DNA of 10,609 nt from VAZQ01 sp036522235 (GTDB lineage: Bacteria; Pseudomonadota; Alphaproteobacteria; Rhizobiales; Xanthobacteraceae). Position 1 is the stretch's first letter; every line of letters starts with the position of its first letter. The position numbers were made by a program, and so were the translations under genes. A model generated the notes under the pieces. It did no database searches. It was not told the DNA's origin and saw only the letters and a list, made by a program, of their open reading frames with translations. The DNA is taken from assembly GCA_036522235.1 (NCBI GenBank), contig DATDGG010000262.1:1-10609 (forward strand). Reading direction: 5' to 3'. Shown here in pieces: positions 1-5,732 of the stretch.

Positions 1-1
1 G

Positions 2-202
2 GACCTCGTCCCACCGCGCGGTTCGCGGCGCCTGCCTTACCCGAGGGTTATCGACCCCGAGGAGCCGCCGTTGCGGCCCGAGCGTCACATCCCCAACTCG
101 ATCGCAACGGTGCGCAGGCGATTGATCAACGCGCTCGTCAAGAGCTTGCCCCGTTGTCCGTGTTGCGGCGTGCGCGCCGCCACATACCGACGGCGCTCAT
201 GA
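2..202 (+). CDS. 3' end of an unidentified gene with a C-terminal Cys cluster
   Basis: This is an open frame running in from the left edge and ending at the TGA at 200-202, leaving 66 residues of the C-terminus. I prefer it to the other open + frame (frame 1, stop at 208-210) because its third codon positions are mostly G or C, as in the recognisable genes of the window, and because its composition is ordinary. The tail holds a CPCCG motif followed by Arg-rich residues, which could be half of a small zinc site. Too little is present to name a family. It converges with the SUMF1-domain gene across a 94-bp gap that contains a hairpin. Confidence 0.5.
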   Translation, partial: DLVPPRGSRRLPYPRVIDPEEPPLRPERHIPNSIATVRRRLINALVKSLPRCPCCGVRAATYRRRS

Positions 203-242
203 CGCAGTAAGATTATGGTGGGCCGCCTGCGACCTCGGAAGA

Positions 243-263
243 GGGCGGCCACAAGAGCCGCCC
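243..263. terminator. Hairpin between convergent genes
   Basis: GGGCGGC at 243-249 pairs perfectly with GCCGCCC at 257-263 around a 7-nt loop. It lies between the stop of the left-edge gene (202) and the stop of the SUMF1-domain gene (297), so it could end transcription from both sides. Neither flank has a T run, so it is not a canonical intrinsic terminator. Confidence 0.45.
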
Positions 264-296
264 CTACGCAAACGATGCCGCGGTCGGGAGTGGCCG

Positions 297-1256
297 TCAG
301 AGGCCGCGCGCGACGCGGAAGCCGTCGTTGTAGGACGATTCATATTTGTATTCTCCGGTGCGGGCGGCGGAACGCAGCTCGCTCTCGGAATCGCCCCACG
401 ATCCGCCGCGTAGCACGCGGCCCTCGCAACTGGCCTCGGCCCAGGCCGTGCCGTCGGTGGGCGCCATGGCGGTGTAGTCGTCGTGCCAGCAATCCTCCAC
501 CCATTCGGTGACGTTGCCGTGCATGTCGTAAAGGCCGAATGCGTTGGGAGGAAAGCTCCCGACCCGCAATGTCTTCTGCCGGTTCACATCCGAAGGGCCG
601 GCGCCGTCCGCGCTGCCGTCGTAGTTGGCCATGGCGGGCGAGATGGTTTCTCCGGTGGAGAACTTCGTCGTCGTGCCGGCGCGCGCGGCGTATTCCCATT
701 CCGCCTCGGACAACAGCCGATAGGGCTTGCCGGTCTTGCGCGCGAGCCATCCCACATAAGCTTTGGCCAGGTCCCAGGAAATATCGATGACGGGACGCCT
801 TCCGCGTCCCCAGCCCTGGTCGTCCGGCCGGTAGCCGTTGCAGCCGCCGTCCTTCACGCAGTCGCCCCATTCGTCGAAGGTGATCGCGAACTTGCCGACC
901 GCGAACGGCGCCGCGATGGTGACGCGGTGCAAGGTCTCCGCCTGCTGCGCGGAGGGCGGCGAGCCCATGCTGAATTCGCCGGCCGGGATGACGACCATCT
1001 GCGGGCAGCGGGCGCAGTCCTTGAACGTGCTGAGCGCGCCGCCCACCCGCCAGATGGCGGGCGGCGCGGCCAGGCGCTCTTGCGGCGACAGCGCATCGAG
1101 CGCCGCCCGCGCTGGCGCAACCAGTGCCGCCGTCTTGGCCTTGAGCGCGGCGATCTGCGCCTCGAGCTTCGGCCGCGCCGAACGGGCCTCGCCTTGCAGC
1201 GGGTGGGCGACGGCCAGCATCGCCAAGCCGACGATGAGAACGCGACCGCGGATCAC
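297..1256 (-). CDS. Exported SUMF1/FGE-sulfatase-domain protein, non-catalytic type
   Basis: A 319-aa protein with an N-terminal signal peptide (about residues 1-23), an Ala/Lys-rich helical stretch (about 28-60) and a SUMF1 domain from about residue 85 to the end. Domain landmarks are VVIPAGEFSMGSP (88-100), the RLLSEAEWEYAARAG region (180-194), LYDMHGNVTEWVED (242-255), RVLRGGSW (280-287) and GFRVARGL at the C-terminus. True formylglycine-generating enzymes have two catalytic cysteines just after the GGSW/Y motif. Here that stretch is GDSESELRSAAR, without Cys, so sulfatase activation is unlikely. Six Cys (81, 84, 133, 139, 256, 277) may form disulfides in the periplasm. I chose GTG at 1256 because it overlaps the upstream stop as GTGA, follows GGAAG, and starts directly on the signal peptide; an ATG at 1283 in the same frame would add nine residues and blur it. 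It is probably co-translated with the cytochrome gene. Confidence 0.88.
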   Translation of the reverse strand: MIRGRVLIVGLAMLAVAHPLQGEARSARPKLEAQIAALKAKTAALVAPARAALDALSPQERLAAPPAIWRVGGALSTFKDCARCPQMVVIPAGEFSMGSPPSAQQAETLHRVTIAAPFAVGKFAITFDEWGDCVKDGGCNGYRPDDQGWGRGRRPVIDISWDLAKAYVGWLARKTGKPYRLLSEAEWEYAARAGTTTKFSTGETISPAMANYDGSADGAGPSDVNRQKTLRVGSFPPNAFGLYDMHGNVTEWVEDCWHDDYTAMAPTDGTAWAEASCEGRVLRGGSWGDSESELRSAARTGEYKYESSYNDGFRVARGL

Positions 1257-1801
1257 GGGTCTTCCAGGTAGAGCGCGTGGCACGTGTCGCAGACGATCCG
1301 CAGCTCGCGGGCGCGCGACTTGACGTCGTCGATCGTGTCGGCGCGGCTGAGCTCAAAGGCGCTCTTCGCGGCGGCCGCGGCCTGCCGATAGAAATCGGGA
1401 AAGTTCGTCCACAGGTCCGGAGACGCCAGCGTGACGGTTTCCGGAGCCGCTTCGGCATTGGGCTTCCACTGGTTGGAGCCGGGCGGAAAGAGATGGGGGA
1501 AGGCCATCAGCATCACCGAGATCGCGTCCGCCTGCGCATGGACGTCGTCGAGATCGATATGGCCGCGCCCGATCATCCGCTCGATATTGGCCATCTTGTC
1601 GCAGACGTCGTCCTTGAGCGTCTTGCGCGCGAAGATCACGTCCTTGGCGGTGGCTGCGCTCTGGTCCTGCGCACCGGCGGCGAGGCTCACGCCGAGAGCG
1701 ACCGCCGCGAGGGCGCCGCAAACGATTGCGCGGCGCGTGCGTGCCGAGCTTCGCCGCGACGCCTTCGATTTGCTGGAGCCTGCGCAACCGCGATCAAACA
1801 T
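1253..1801 (-). CDS. Exported cytochrome c'-like (class II) protein
   Basis: A 182-aa precursor. An Arg-rich n-region and hydrophobic core (about 25-43) ending in AAGAQ indicate Sec export, which leaves a mature part of about 138 residues, close to the usual length of cytochrome c'. A single haem motif CDTCH sits at 171-175, only seven residues from the end. A haem site at the C-terminus is the hallmark of class II c-type cytochromes, which fold as four-helix bundles and carry electrons or bind gases such as NO. The FPPGSN segment (105-110) also suits the family. Physiological partner unknown. The start at 1801 follows AAGGTGGA at suitable spacing. The gene overlaps the SUMF1-domain gene by 4 bp, so the two form an operon. 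The 116-bp gap upstream probably holds the promoter, but I see no convincing -35/-10 pair. Confidence 0.85.
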   Translation of the reverse strand: MFDRGCAGSSKSKASRRSSARTRRAIVCGALAAVALGVSLAAGAQDQSAATAKDVIFARKTLKDDVCDKMANIERMIGRGHIDLDDVHAQADAISVMLMAFPHLFPPGSNQWKPNAEAAPETVTLASPDLWTNFPDFYRQAAAAAKSAFELSRADTIDDVKSRARELRIVCDTCHALYLEDP

Positions 1802-1917
1802 TCATCCACCTTGTGCCGGCGGCGGCGGCCGGCCTGCGCAAGTATGCCGGGGTGGATGTCGCCGCGCCAGGGGCCGATTGAATGCCTGCCGATTGATTGC
1901 CGCCGGCACCGCGGACC

Positions 1918-2319
1918 CTAGACTGCCGGCGCCGGCTCGCCCAGATCGTCGTCCGGCTCGTCCTCGAGGGGAGCCATTGTCCGCAACAAGCCGGTCGCGA
2001 GGGTGACCTTGCGCCGATTGGCGTTGCCTGGCGCCAGCGGCGCCGGCAGCTCTTCGCGCGATCGCGCGGCGAGCGTCGCACCGACGCGGCCGCCGAACCG
2101 CACCAGATCGTCCTCCTCGCAGCTCGCCGCGATGGCCAATCCCAGCGTATGCAGATGGCTGCGGCGGTAGCAGAAGAGCGCCAGCATTGCCCGCAGATGC
2201 GGCGGCACAGTCGCGACCAGAACCGGCAAGCCGAGCTTGCTGGCGCGATAGAGCTCGCCCAGCAATTCCTCGCGGACCGGACACACGTCGTCGTCAGGCG
2301 CGTACAGGTCCCCCCGCAT
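1918..2319 (-). CDS. Uncharacterised 133-aa protein behind a CtrA-type box
   Basis: A cytoplasmic-looking protein with no signal peptide or membrane segment. Residues 14-85 read as a compact helical domain containing ATVPPHLRAMLALFCYRR (36-53) and LHTLGLAIAASCEEDDL (56-72). The tail from about 117 is Asp/Glu/Pro-rich. I do not recognise a named family, though the central segment resembles short hypothetical proteins I associate with Bradyrhizobium-type genomes (recall, not a search). The gene call rests on a strong GGAGG placed 7 nt before ATG 2319 and on natural composition; the opposite-strand open frame over this region is Arg/Gln-rich and has no RBS. A hairpin covers the SD and a TTAA-N7-TTAAC box lies about 65 bp upstream, which suggests cell-cycle control. 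It is in tandem with the cytochrome c' gene, 116 bp further on. Confidence 0.75.
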   Translation of the reverse strand: MRGDLYAPDDDVCPVREELLGELYRASKLGLPVLVATVPPHLRAMLALFCYRRSHLHTLGLAIAASCEEDDLVRFGGRVGATLAARSREELPAPLAPGNANRRKVTLATGLLRTMAPLEDEPDDDLGEPAPAV

Positions 2320-2327
2320 CGAAAAAC

Positions 2328-2367
2328 CTCCGAACCGCTCAGCCCCCGCTAAGCCCCCGGTTCGGAG
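2328..2367 (-). promoter_or_regulatory. 10-bp hairpin overlapping the Shine-Dalgarno, followed by T5
   Basis: Read on the - strand, CTCCGAACCG (2367-2358) pairs perfectly with CGGTTCGGAG (2337-2328) around a 20-nt loop. The 3' arm contains the first bases of the GGAGG Shine-Dalgarno of the 133-aa gene, and the next bases are GTTTTTC and then the start codon. The same element could therefore block ribosome binding or end transcription. The loop is an 11-bp tandem repeat (2338-2348 and 2349-2359, one mismatch). Confidence 0.6.
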
Positions 2368-2383
2368 AATGCGACGGAATGCA

Positions 2384-2399
2384 TTAACGAGGTGTTAAC
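2384..2399 (-). promoter_or_regulatory. Full CtrA-type binding site TTAA-N7-TTAAC
   Basis: The + strand reads TTAACGAGGTGTTAAC, an exact match to the alphaproteobacterial CtrA consensus TTAA-N7-TTAAC. It is nearly palindromic (TTAAC/GTTAA around GAGGT). It lies in the gap between the 432-aa cytochrome gene and the 133-aa gene, both on the - strand, so the only start codon it can serve nearby is ATG 2319. If it overlaps a -35 region, transcription would begin around 2350-2360. Confidence 0.6.
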
Positions 2400-2493
2400 C
2401 GTAGCGGGGGTGGCGGTCCGATTCTTTACCTTCCACATCCCGGCGCGGGCGCGCGGTGCCGAGATGCGCAGCTTCGGTCTGGTTGAAACCGAT

Positions 2494-3792
2494 CTAGGCG
2501 CCGCCCAGCAGCGCGCAGCTCTTGGCGGCCCTGCCCAGATCGACGCGGTGGCCGAACGGATAGCCATAGTCCTCGAACACGTTGCTCCAGGCGAAATATC
2601 TTCGGAACGCCGGTTCGCGATCGCGCAGATGGGACAGGATCTCGAAGATCAGGTCCTCCTTGAGATAGTAGCTGTGGCCGTCGGATATCCCGCTCAGGAT
2701 GCCGTCGAAGAACGCAAGCGAGCCGTCCTCCTTCGCCATCGACCAGTCCGACCGGTCGACGCCGGCGAGCTTGGTCACCGCGTCGATTTCCGCGAGCTCG
2801 CGAACGAACTGCAGCTCCTGCATGTCGTCCACGGGTTTCTTCGGGTCTGTGGGGAGCAGGCCCAGGCGCTTGAGGCGCGCAGCATTCTCGGCTCTCAGCT
2901 GGTCCACGATCGCGCGCATGGCCTTTCGATCCGGCTGGTCGGTCGGGCGGCACTCCAAGAGCTTGGCCAGGATCTGCTTCTCGTTGGCGGCGAAACCGTC
3001 GCCGGCGGCGAGCTTGCGGTAGATGCGCTGCCGGTTGAGCTCGGTCAGGGCGATGCCCAGGCGGGCGTTGGGCAGATAGGGAAACAGCTTCGGGTCGAGC
3101 GTTACCGTATTGTCGTGGAAGAGCCGCGGATCAAGATACGGGCTGACCGGGCTGCCGTCGGGATAGATCAGGTCCTTGTAGACGCCGGTCTTGGCGGCGC
3201 CGGCCTGGAAAGCCGCGTAATTCTTGCCCTCCTTCTGGCCGATCCGGTCATGCGGAAAAGTGTCCTGCACGGAACCGTAATAGCCCGGCCAGAGCGGGTA
3301 GGAATCGAAGATCGGCCGGGCATCGGCCCCGTGGCAGCGTGCGCATTTGGCGTCCTCGGCCGACGGTCGCCAGGTTTTGCGCTCCGCCGCCGGGAGCAGA
3401 TAGGCGTGCATCTCGAACGTCGCGCTTTCGTAATCGAACGACATGGTCTCGAGCAGATCGTAACCGGGCTGCCGCTCGTCGCCGGTGAATGTCAGCACCA
3501 TGCGGGCGTCATTGGTGAACAGGATCACGCGCGGATATTGCGGCGAGATGCTCCCGTGGAACGGGCTGCGGCTGTCGTACACGAAGGTGAAATTCTCGCG
3601 CAGCTCCCGCGGCAGCAGCGGAACGAGCTCGCTGATGGACTCGACCGGCAGACCGGTCGCCGGGTTCCTTTGCAGGAGCTCCTGCAGGCGCGCCTCGGTG
3701 AACGGCTCGTCGGCCAATGCGGGGGCCGGGGCGAGCCAGGGCGCCAGCGCGAGCAGCATCAGCAGCCGAGAAAGAATGAAGCGCCAAGTCAT
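2494..3792 (-). CDS. Exported 432-aa protein with one c-type haem site
   Basis: A precursor with a clear signal peptide (hydrophobic 5-20, likely cut after ALA at 27). The single haem-attachment motif CARCH is at residues 150-154, within KCARCHGADARPIFDSYPLW; the mid-protein site followed by RPIFDSYPLWPG and a nearby YYGS looks like a conserved block of a poorly studied bacterial c-type cytochrome family. The remaining 280 residues are soluble and mostly helical, with no second CxxCH. Two Cys outside the haem motif lie in LLECRP and near the C-terminus (SCALLGG). The likely place of action is the periplasm, in electron transfer or as a haem-containing enzyme; substrate and partner cannot be inferred. 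ATG 3792 follows GAGG by 7 nt. The promoter must lie in the divergent gap shared with the His/Asp gene. Confidence 0.82.
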   Translation of the reverse strand: MTWRFILSRLLMLLALAPWLAPAPALADEPFTEARLQELLQRNPATGLPVESISELVPLLPRELRENFTFVYDSRSPFHGSISPQYPRVILFTNDARMVLTFTGDERQPGYDLLETMSFDYESATFEMHAYLLPAAERKTWRPSAEDAKCARCHGADARPIFDSYPLWPGYYGSVQDTFPHDRIGQKEGKNYAAFQAGAAKTGVYKDLIYPDGSPVSPYLDPRLFHDNTVTLDPKLFPYLPNARLGIALTELNRQRIYRKLAAGDGFAANEKQILAKLLECRPTDQPDRKAMRAIVDQLRAENAARLKRLGLLPTDPKKPVDDMQELQFVRELAEIDAVTKLAGVDRSDWSMAKEDGSLAFFDGILSGISDGHSYYLKEDLIFEILSHLRDREPAFRRYFAWSNVFEDYGYPFGHRVDLGRAAKSCALLGGA

Positions 3793-3810
3793 CGTGCGGC
3801 CTCATGCGAG

Positions 3811-3826
3811 GGGGGATATCTCCCCC
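3811..3826. promoter_or_regulatory. GGGGGA/TCCCCC dyad upstream of the cytochrome gene
   Basis: GGGGGA (3811-3816) and TCCCCC (3821-3826) form a perfect 6-bp inverted repeat around TATC, 19 bases upstream of ATG 3792. In the mRNA of the - strand gene it would be a tight leader hairpin; in DNA it could be an operator. No family is implied. Confidence 0.3.
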
Positions 3827-3928
3827 ATTTGTCGCCTGGGCTGCAATCGGCGTTCACGGGCCGCGGGCTTTTGCCGAGCCTGTCGATTTGTTCATCCGCC
3901 GCAATACCTTGGCCAGCTTCGCGGCAAT

Positions 3929-3960
3929 TTCAGTTCTGAACCTGAAGGGCCGGTGCACCG
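3929..3960. promoter_or_regulatory. Two dyads upstream of the His/Asp gene
   Basis: TTCAGTTC and GAA(C)CTGAA form an imperfect dyad at 3929-3946. A perfect 10-bp palindrome CGGTGCACCG follows at 3951-3960, 44 bases before ATG 4005. Either could be a repressor or activator site for the His/Asp gene or for the divergent cytochrome gene. I cannot match them to a known regulator. Confidence 0.3.
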
Positions 3961-4004
3961 ACCAAGGAGCGGATGAGATGATCTAACCTGTGAGGAAAGA
4001 CCCC

Positions 4005-4586
4005 ATGTCGACCCGCTCTTCGATCCTAACGCTTGCTGCCGTTGCCGCCCTCGGGGCGACAGCGCTCGCCTCGACCGGCGCGTCTGCCAAGCCGGTCATG
4101 GGCCTCATCATCAACAAGCCCATAATGGGCGTCCCCATCAACCCGAACCCGCACCCAATCAACGGCATCGTCATCAACCCGAACCCGCACCCGATCAACG
4201 GCATCGTCCTTCACCCGCCGCACCCGATCTTGGGCGTGGTGGTGAATCCGCCGCATCCGATCATGGGTATCCCCATACATGATCCCGATCACGATCATGA
4301 TCATGATCACGACCATGACCATGATCACGACCACGACCACGATCATGATCACGATTGGGATGGGCCCCACGGAGTCTGGTGGCATCACTACCGGCCCCCG
4401 GTGGTGATCGAGGGTGGCGATTACAGGCCCGTGACCACGGTCGCGACGCCGAGTGGACCCTGCACCTGCCTGACCAAGAACTATCTGCAAGACGGCAGCG
4501 TGATGTTCAAGGACGTCTGCACCAAAGAAGCCGCGGTCGCTACGCCGGCTGAGCTTCGGGCGCAGGCGCAAGGAACCGCGCAATAG
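4005..4586 (+). CDS. Exported repeat protein with an (Asp-His)11 tract, likely metal-binding
   Basis: A 193-aa precursor with a signal peptide (about 1-28, ending GASA). The mature protein has three parts. Residues 29-94 are six tandem 9-12-residue repeats on the theme PHPI-x-G-[IV]-[VP]-[IV]-NP. Residues 95-116 are eleven consecutive Asp-His pairs. Residues 118-193 include a Trp/His patch (GVWWHHYRPP) and a Cys-containing tail CTCLTKNY...GSVMFKDVCTKE, a small conserved-looking domain I cannot name. Asp/His runs in exported proteins usually bind divalent metals such as Ni, Zn or Cu, so a periplasmic metal-buffering or sequestering role is a reasonable inference. ATG 4005 is preferred over the in-frame GTG at 3990 because GAGGAAAG lies just before it and because the signal peptide then starts cleanly. 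It is divergent from the cytochrome gene. Confidence 0.85.
   Translation: MSTRSSILTLAAVAALGATALASTGASAKPVMGLIINKPIMGVPINPNPHPINGIVINPNPHPINGIVLHPPHPILGVVVNPPHPIMGIPIHDPDHDHDHDHDHDHDHDHDHDHDHDWDGPHGVWWHHYRPPVVIEGGDYRPVTTVATPSGPCTCLTKNYLQDGSVMFKDVCTKEAAVATPAELRAQAQGTAQ
4137..4208 (+). repeat. 36-bp tandem duplication inside the His/Asp gene
   Basis: 4137-4172 and 4173-4208 are adjacent 36-bp copies differing at one base (A4157 versus G4193), which is synonymous. Each encodes the 12-residue unit INPNPHPINGIV. The near identity points to a recent in-frame duplication within an older, more diverged repeat series (4089-4286). Confidence 0.9.
4287..4352 (+). repeat. GAYCAY hexamer array encoding (Asp-His)11
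   Basis: Eleven tandem copies of a hexamer GA[TC]CA[TC], all in frame, encode an unbroken Asp-His series. Variation is only at the two third positions and does not follow a higher-order period, so the tract is not a freshly expanded microsatellite. Confidence 0.92.
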
Positions 4587-4597
4587 CCTCCCGGATC

Positions 4598-4659
4598 GGC
4601 GCTGAAGGTTGTCAGTTCAGCGCCGGCCGCGACCGGCCGGGAGCTTGCCTCTCGGCCGG
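4598..4659 (+). terminator. Two successive hairpins after the His/Asp gene
   Basis: GGCGCTGAA (4598-4606) pairs perfectly with TTCAGCGCC (4616-4624). CCGGCCGGGAG (4633-4643) then pairs with CTCTCGGCCGG (4649-4659), with one G-U pair and a 5-nt loop. The first begins 12 bases after the TAG at 4584-4586. There is no T run, so termination may be Rho-assisted or the hairpins may protect the 3' end of the mRNA. Confidence 0.5.
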
Positions 4660-4752
4660 CGTGGCATGCGATGCACCGAAGGGCCCCGGTTGCTTTGCCT
4701 CCTGCGCGCGACCAAAATGGCTGCGGAAACGCAGCAGCGCGCTTGTGTAAAA

Positions 4753-4757
4753 GGAGG
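4753..4757 (+). promoter_or_regulatory. Strong Shine-Dalgarno for the 291-aa gene
   Basis: AAAGGAGG ends 5 nt before ATG 4763. It fixes the start at that codon and predicts efficient translation. Confidence 0.8.
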
Positions 4758-4762
4758 ACTGG

Positions 4763-5638
4763 ATGGGCCATCGAACACGGATCGGCATGGCGGCGCTTGC
4801 CGCTTCATTCGCAGGAGCCGTGCTGGCAACGGCGGTGGCGAGCGCGCCGGCATTCGCCCAGTCCAAATATCCCGATTTCAAGGGGCAGTGGACCCGCCTC
4901 GCCAAGGTGCGGGTCACCGGCCAGCCGTCGTTCGATCAGACCAAGCCCTGGGGTGCCGGCCAACAGGCGCCGCTGACGCCGGAATATCAGGCGATTCTCG
5001 TGGCCAATCTCAAGGACCAGCAGAACGGCGGGCACGGCGGCTTTACCGGCTGGACCTGCCTGCCCTATGGCATGCCGATGATGATGTATGCGTTCGCGGC
5101 GGTCGAATTCGTCGTGACGCCGGAGACCACCTACATATTGATCAATCATCAGGACGCGATGCGGCGGATCTATACCGATGGCCGCACGATGCCGCCGAAC
5201 GCGGAGCCGACCTTTGCGGGCTACTCGGTCGGACGCTGGATCGATGAGAAGGGCGACGGCAACTACAATGTGCTCGAGGTCGAGACGAAGAATTTCAAGG
5301 GACCGCGCTTCTTCGACGAATCCGGCATCCCGATGCACGCCGACAACCAGACGGTATTCAAGGAGCGCTTCTATCTCGACCCGGCGGACCGCGATGTCCT
5401 GCATGACGAGATCACGGTGACCGACCATGCGCTGACGCGGCCGTGGACGGTCACCCGGGACTACAGCCGGGTCAAGGCGCAGCAGCCGGCGTGGCTGGAA
5501 TTCGCCTGCGCCGAGAACAACCCGCATGTCCGCATCGGCGGCGACAATTATTATCTGAGCGCGGAGGGTCTCCTGATGCCGGCGCGCAAGGACCAGGCGC
5601 CGCCCGATCTGCGTTACTTCAAGAAGGCGCAGAAGTGA
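4763..5638 (+). CDS. Exported 291-aa protein of unknown function
   Basis: A precursor with a long signal peptide (hydrophobic 9-30, likely cut at AFA at 31-33). The mature part has no membrane segment and looks beta-rich. Recurrent blocks are IYTDGR (136-141), GYSVGRW (153-159), VLEVETKNFKGPRFFDESGIP (about 170-190), an ERF segment (201-203), RPWTVTRDYSR (226-236) and a CAENN motif (249-253). I associate the pattern DGR...GxSxGRW...VETxxF...ERF...PWT with a widespread family of exported bacterial hypothetical proteins without known function; this is recall, not a search. Two Cys (99 in WTCLPYG and 249) could form a disulfide. The gene stands alone: hairpins separate it from the His/Asp gene and a REP-like element ends it on the other side. 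Confidence 0.82.
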   Translation: MGHRTRIGMAALAASFAGAVLATAVASAPAFAQSKYPDFKGQWTRLAKVRVTGQPSFDQTKPWGAGQQAPLTPEYQAILVANLKDQQNGGHGGFTGWTCLPYGMPMMMYAFAAVEFVVTPETTYILINHQDAMRRIYTDGRTMPPNAEPTFAGYSVGRWIDEKGDGNYNVLEVETKNFKGPRFFDESGIPMHADNQTVFKERFYLDPADRDVLHDEITVTDHALTRPWTVTRDYSRVKAQQPAWLEFACAENNPHVRIGGDNYYLSAEGLLMPARKDQAPPDLRYFKKAQK

Positions 5639-5641
5639 CCC

Positions 5642-5720
5642 TTCGAGACGCATCGCTGCGCGATGCTTCTCAGGATGAGGCCCTCATGGTGAGGAGCCGC
5701 GCGCAGCGCGGCGTCTCGAA
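5642..5720. repeat. REP-like compound palindrome between convergent genes
   Basis: Outer arms TTCGAGACGC (5642-5651) and GCGTCTCGAA (5711-5720) are perfect inverted repeats. Inside are CATCG-loop-CGATG (5651-5665), a CTCAGGATGAGG/CCCTCATGGTGAG middle block, and a tight GCCGCGC-gca-GCGCGGC hairpin (5696-5712). The outer motif and the CTCAGGATGAGG core resemble an intergenic repeat common in Bradyrhizobium-related genomes (recall). It begins 4 bp after the stop of the 291-aa gene and ends 13 bp before the stop of the DUF2188-like gene, so it probably ends transcription in both directions. Confidence 0.75.
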
Positions 5721-5732
5721 CCGCGAACCACG

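Noticed and set aside
1005..1016. CARC in the SUMF1 protein as a possible haem site
   Set aside because: The motif is CARCP; the histidine needed for covalent haem c attachment is missing.
483..1271. A 262-codon + strand frame over the SUMF1 gene
   Set aside because: It is a shadow of the - strand SUMF1 domain, with Arg/Ala/Gly-rich composition and no RBS or motif.
1279..1295. TGGCAC-like sigma-54 promoter
   Set aside because: The spacing between the GG and GC elements is wrong and it lies inside coding sequence.
1813..1909. 11-bp inverted repeat GTGCCGGCGGC/GCCGCCGGCAC in the gap before the cytochrome c' gene
   Set aside because: The arms are 75 bases apart and made of common GC words, so chance pairing is likely.
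2392..3939. A 515-codon open frame on the + strand
   Set aside because: It lies antisense to the 432-aa cytochrome, which has a signal peptide, an RBS and a CARCH motif. The + frame shows no recognisable domain and arises from GC-rich codon bias.
4278..4360. GATCAT/GATCAC array as a CRISPR or non-coding satellite
   Set aside because: It is in frame, encodes uninterrupted Asp-His and has no spacers.
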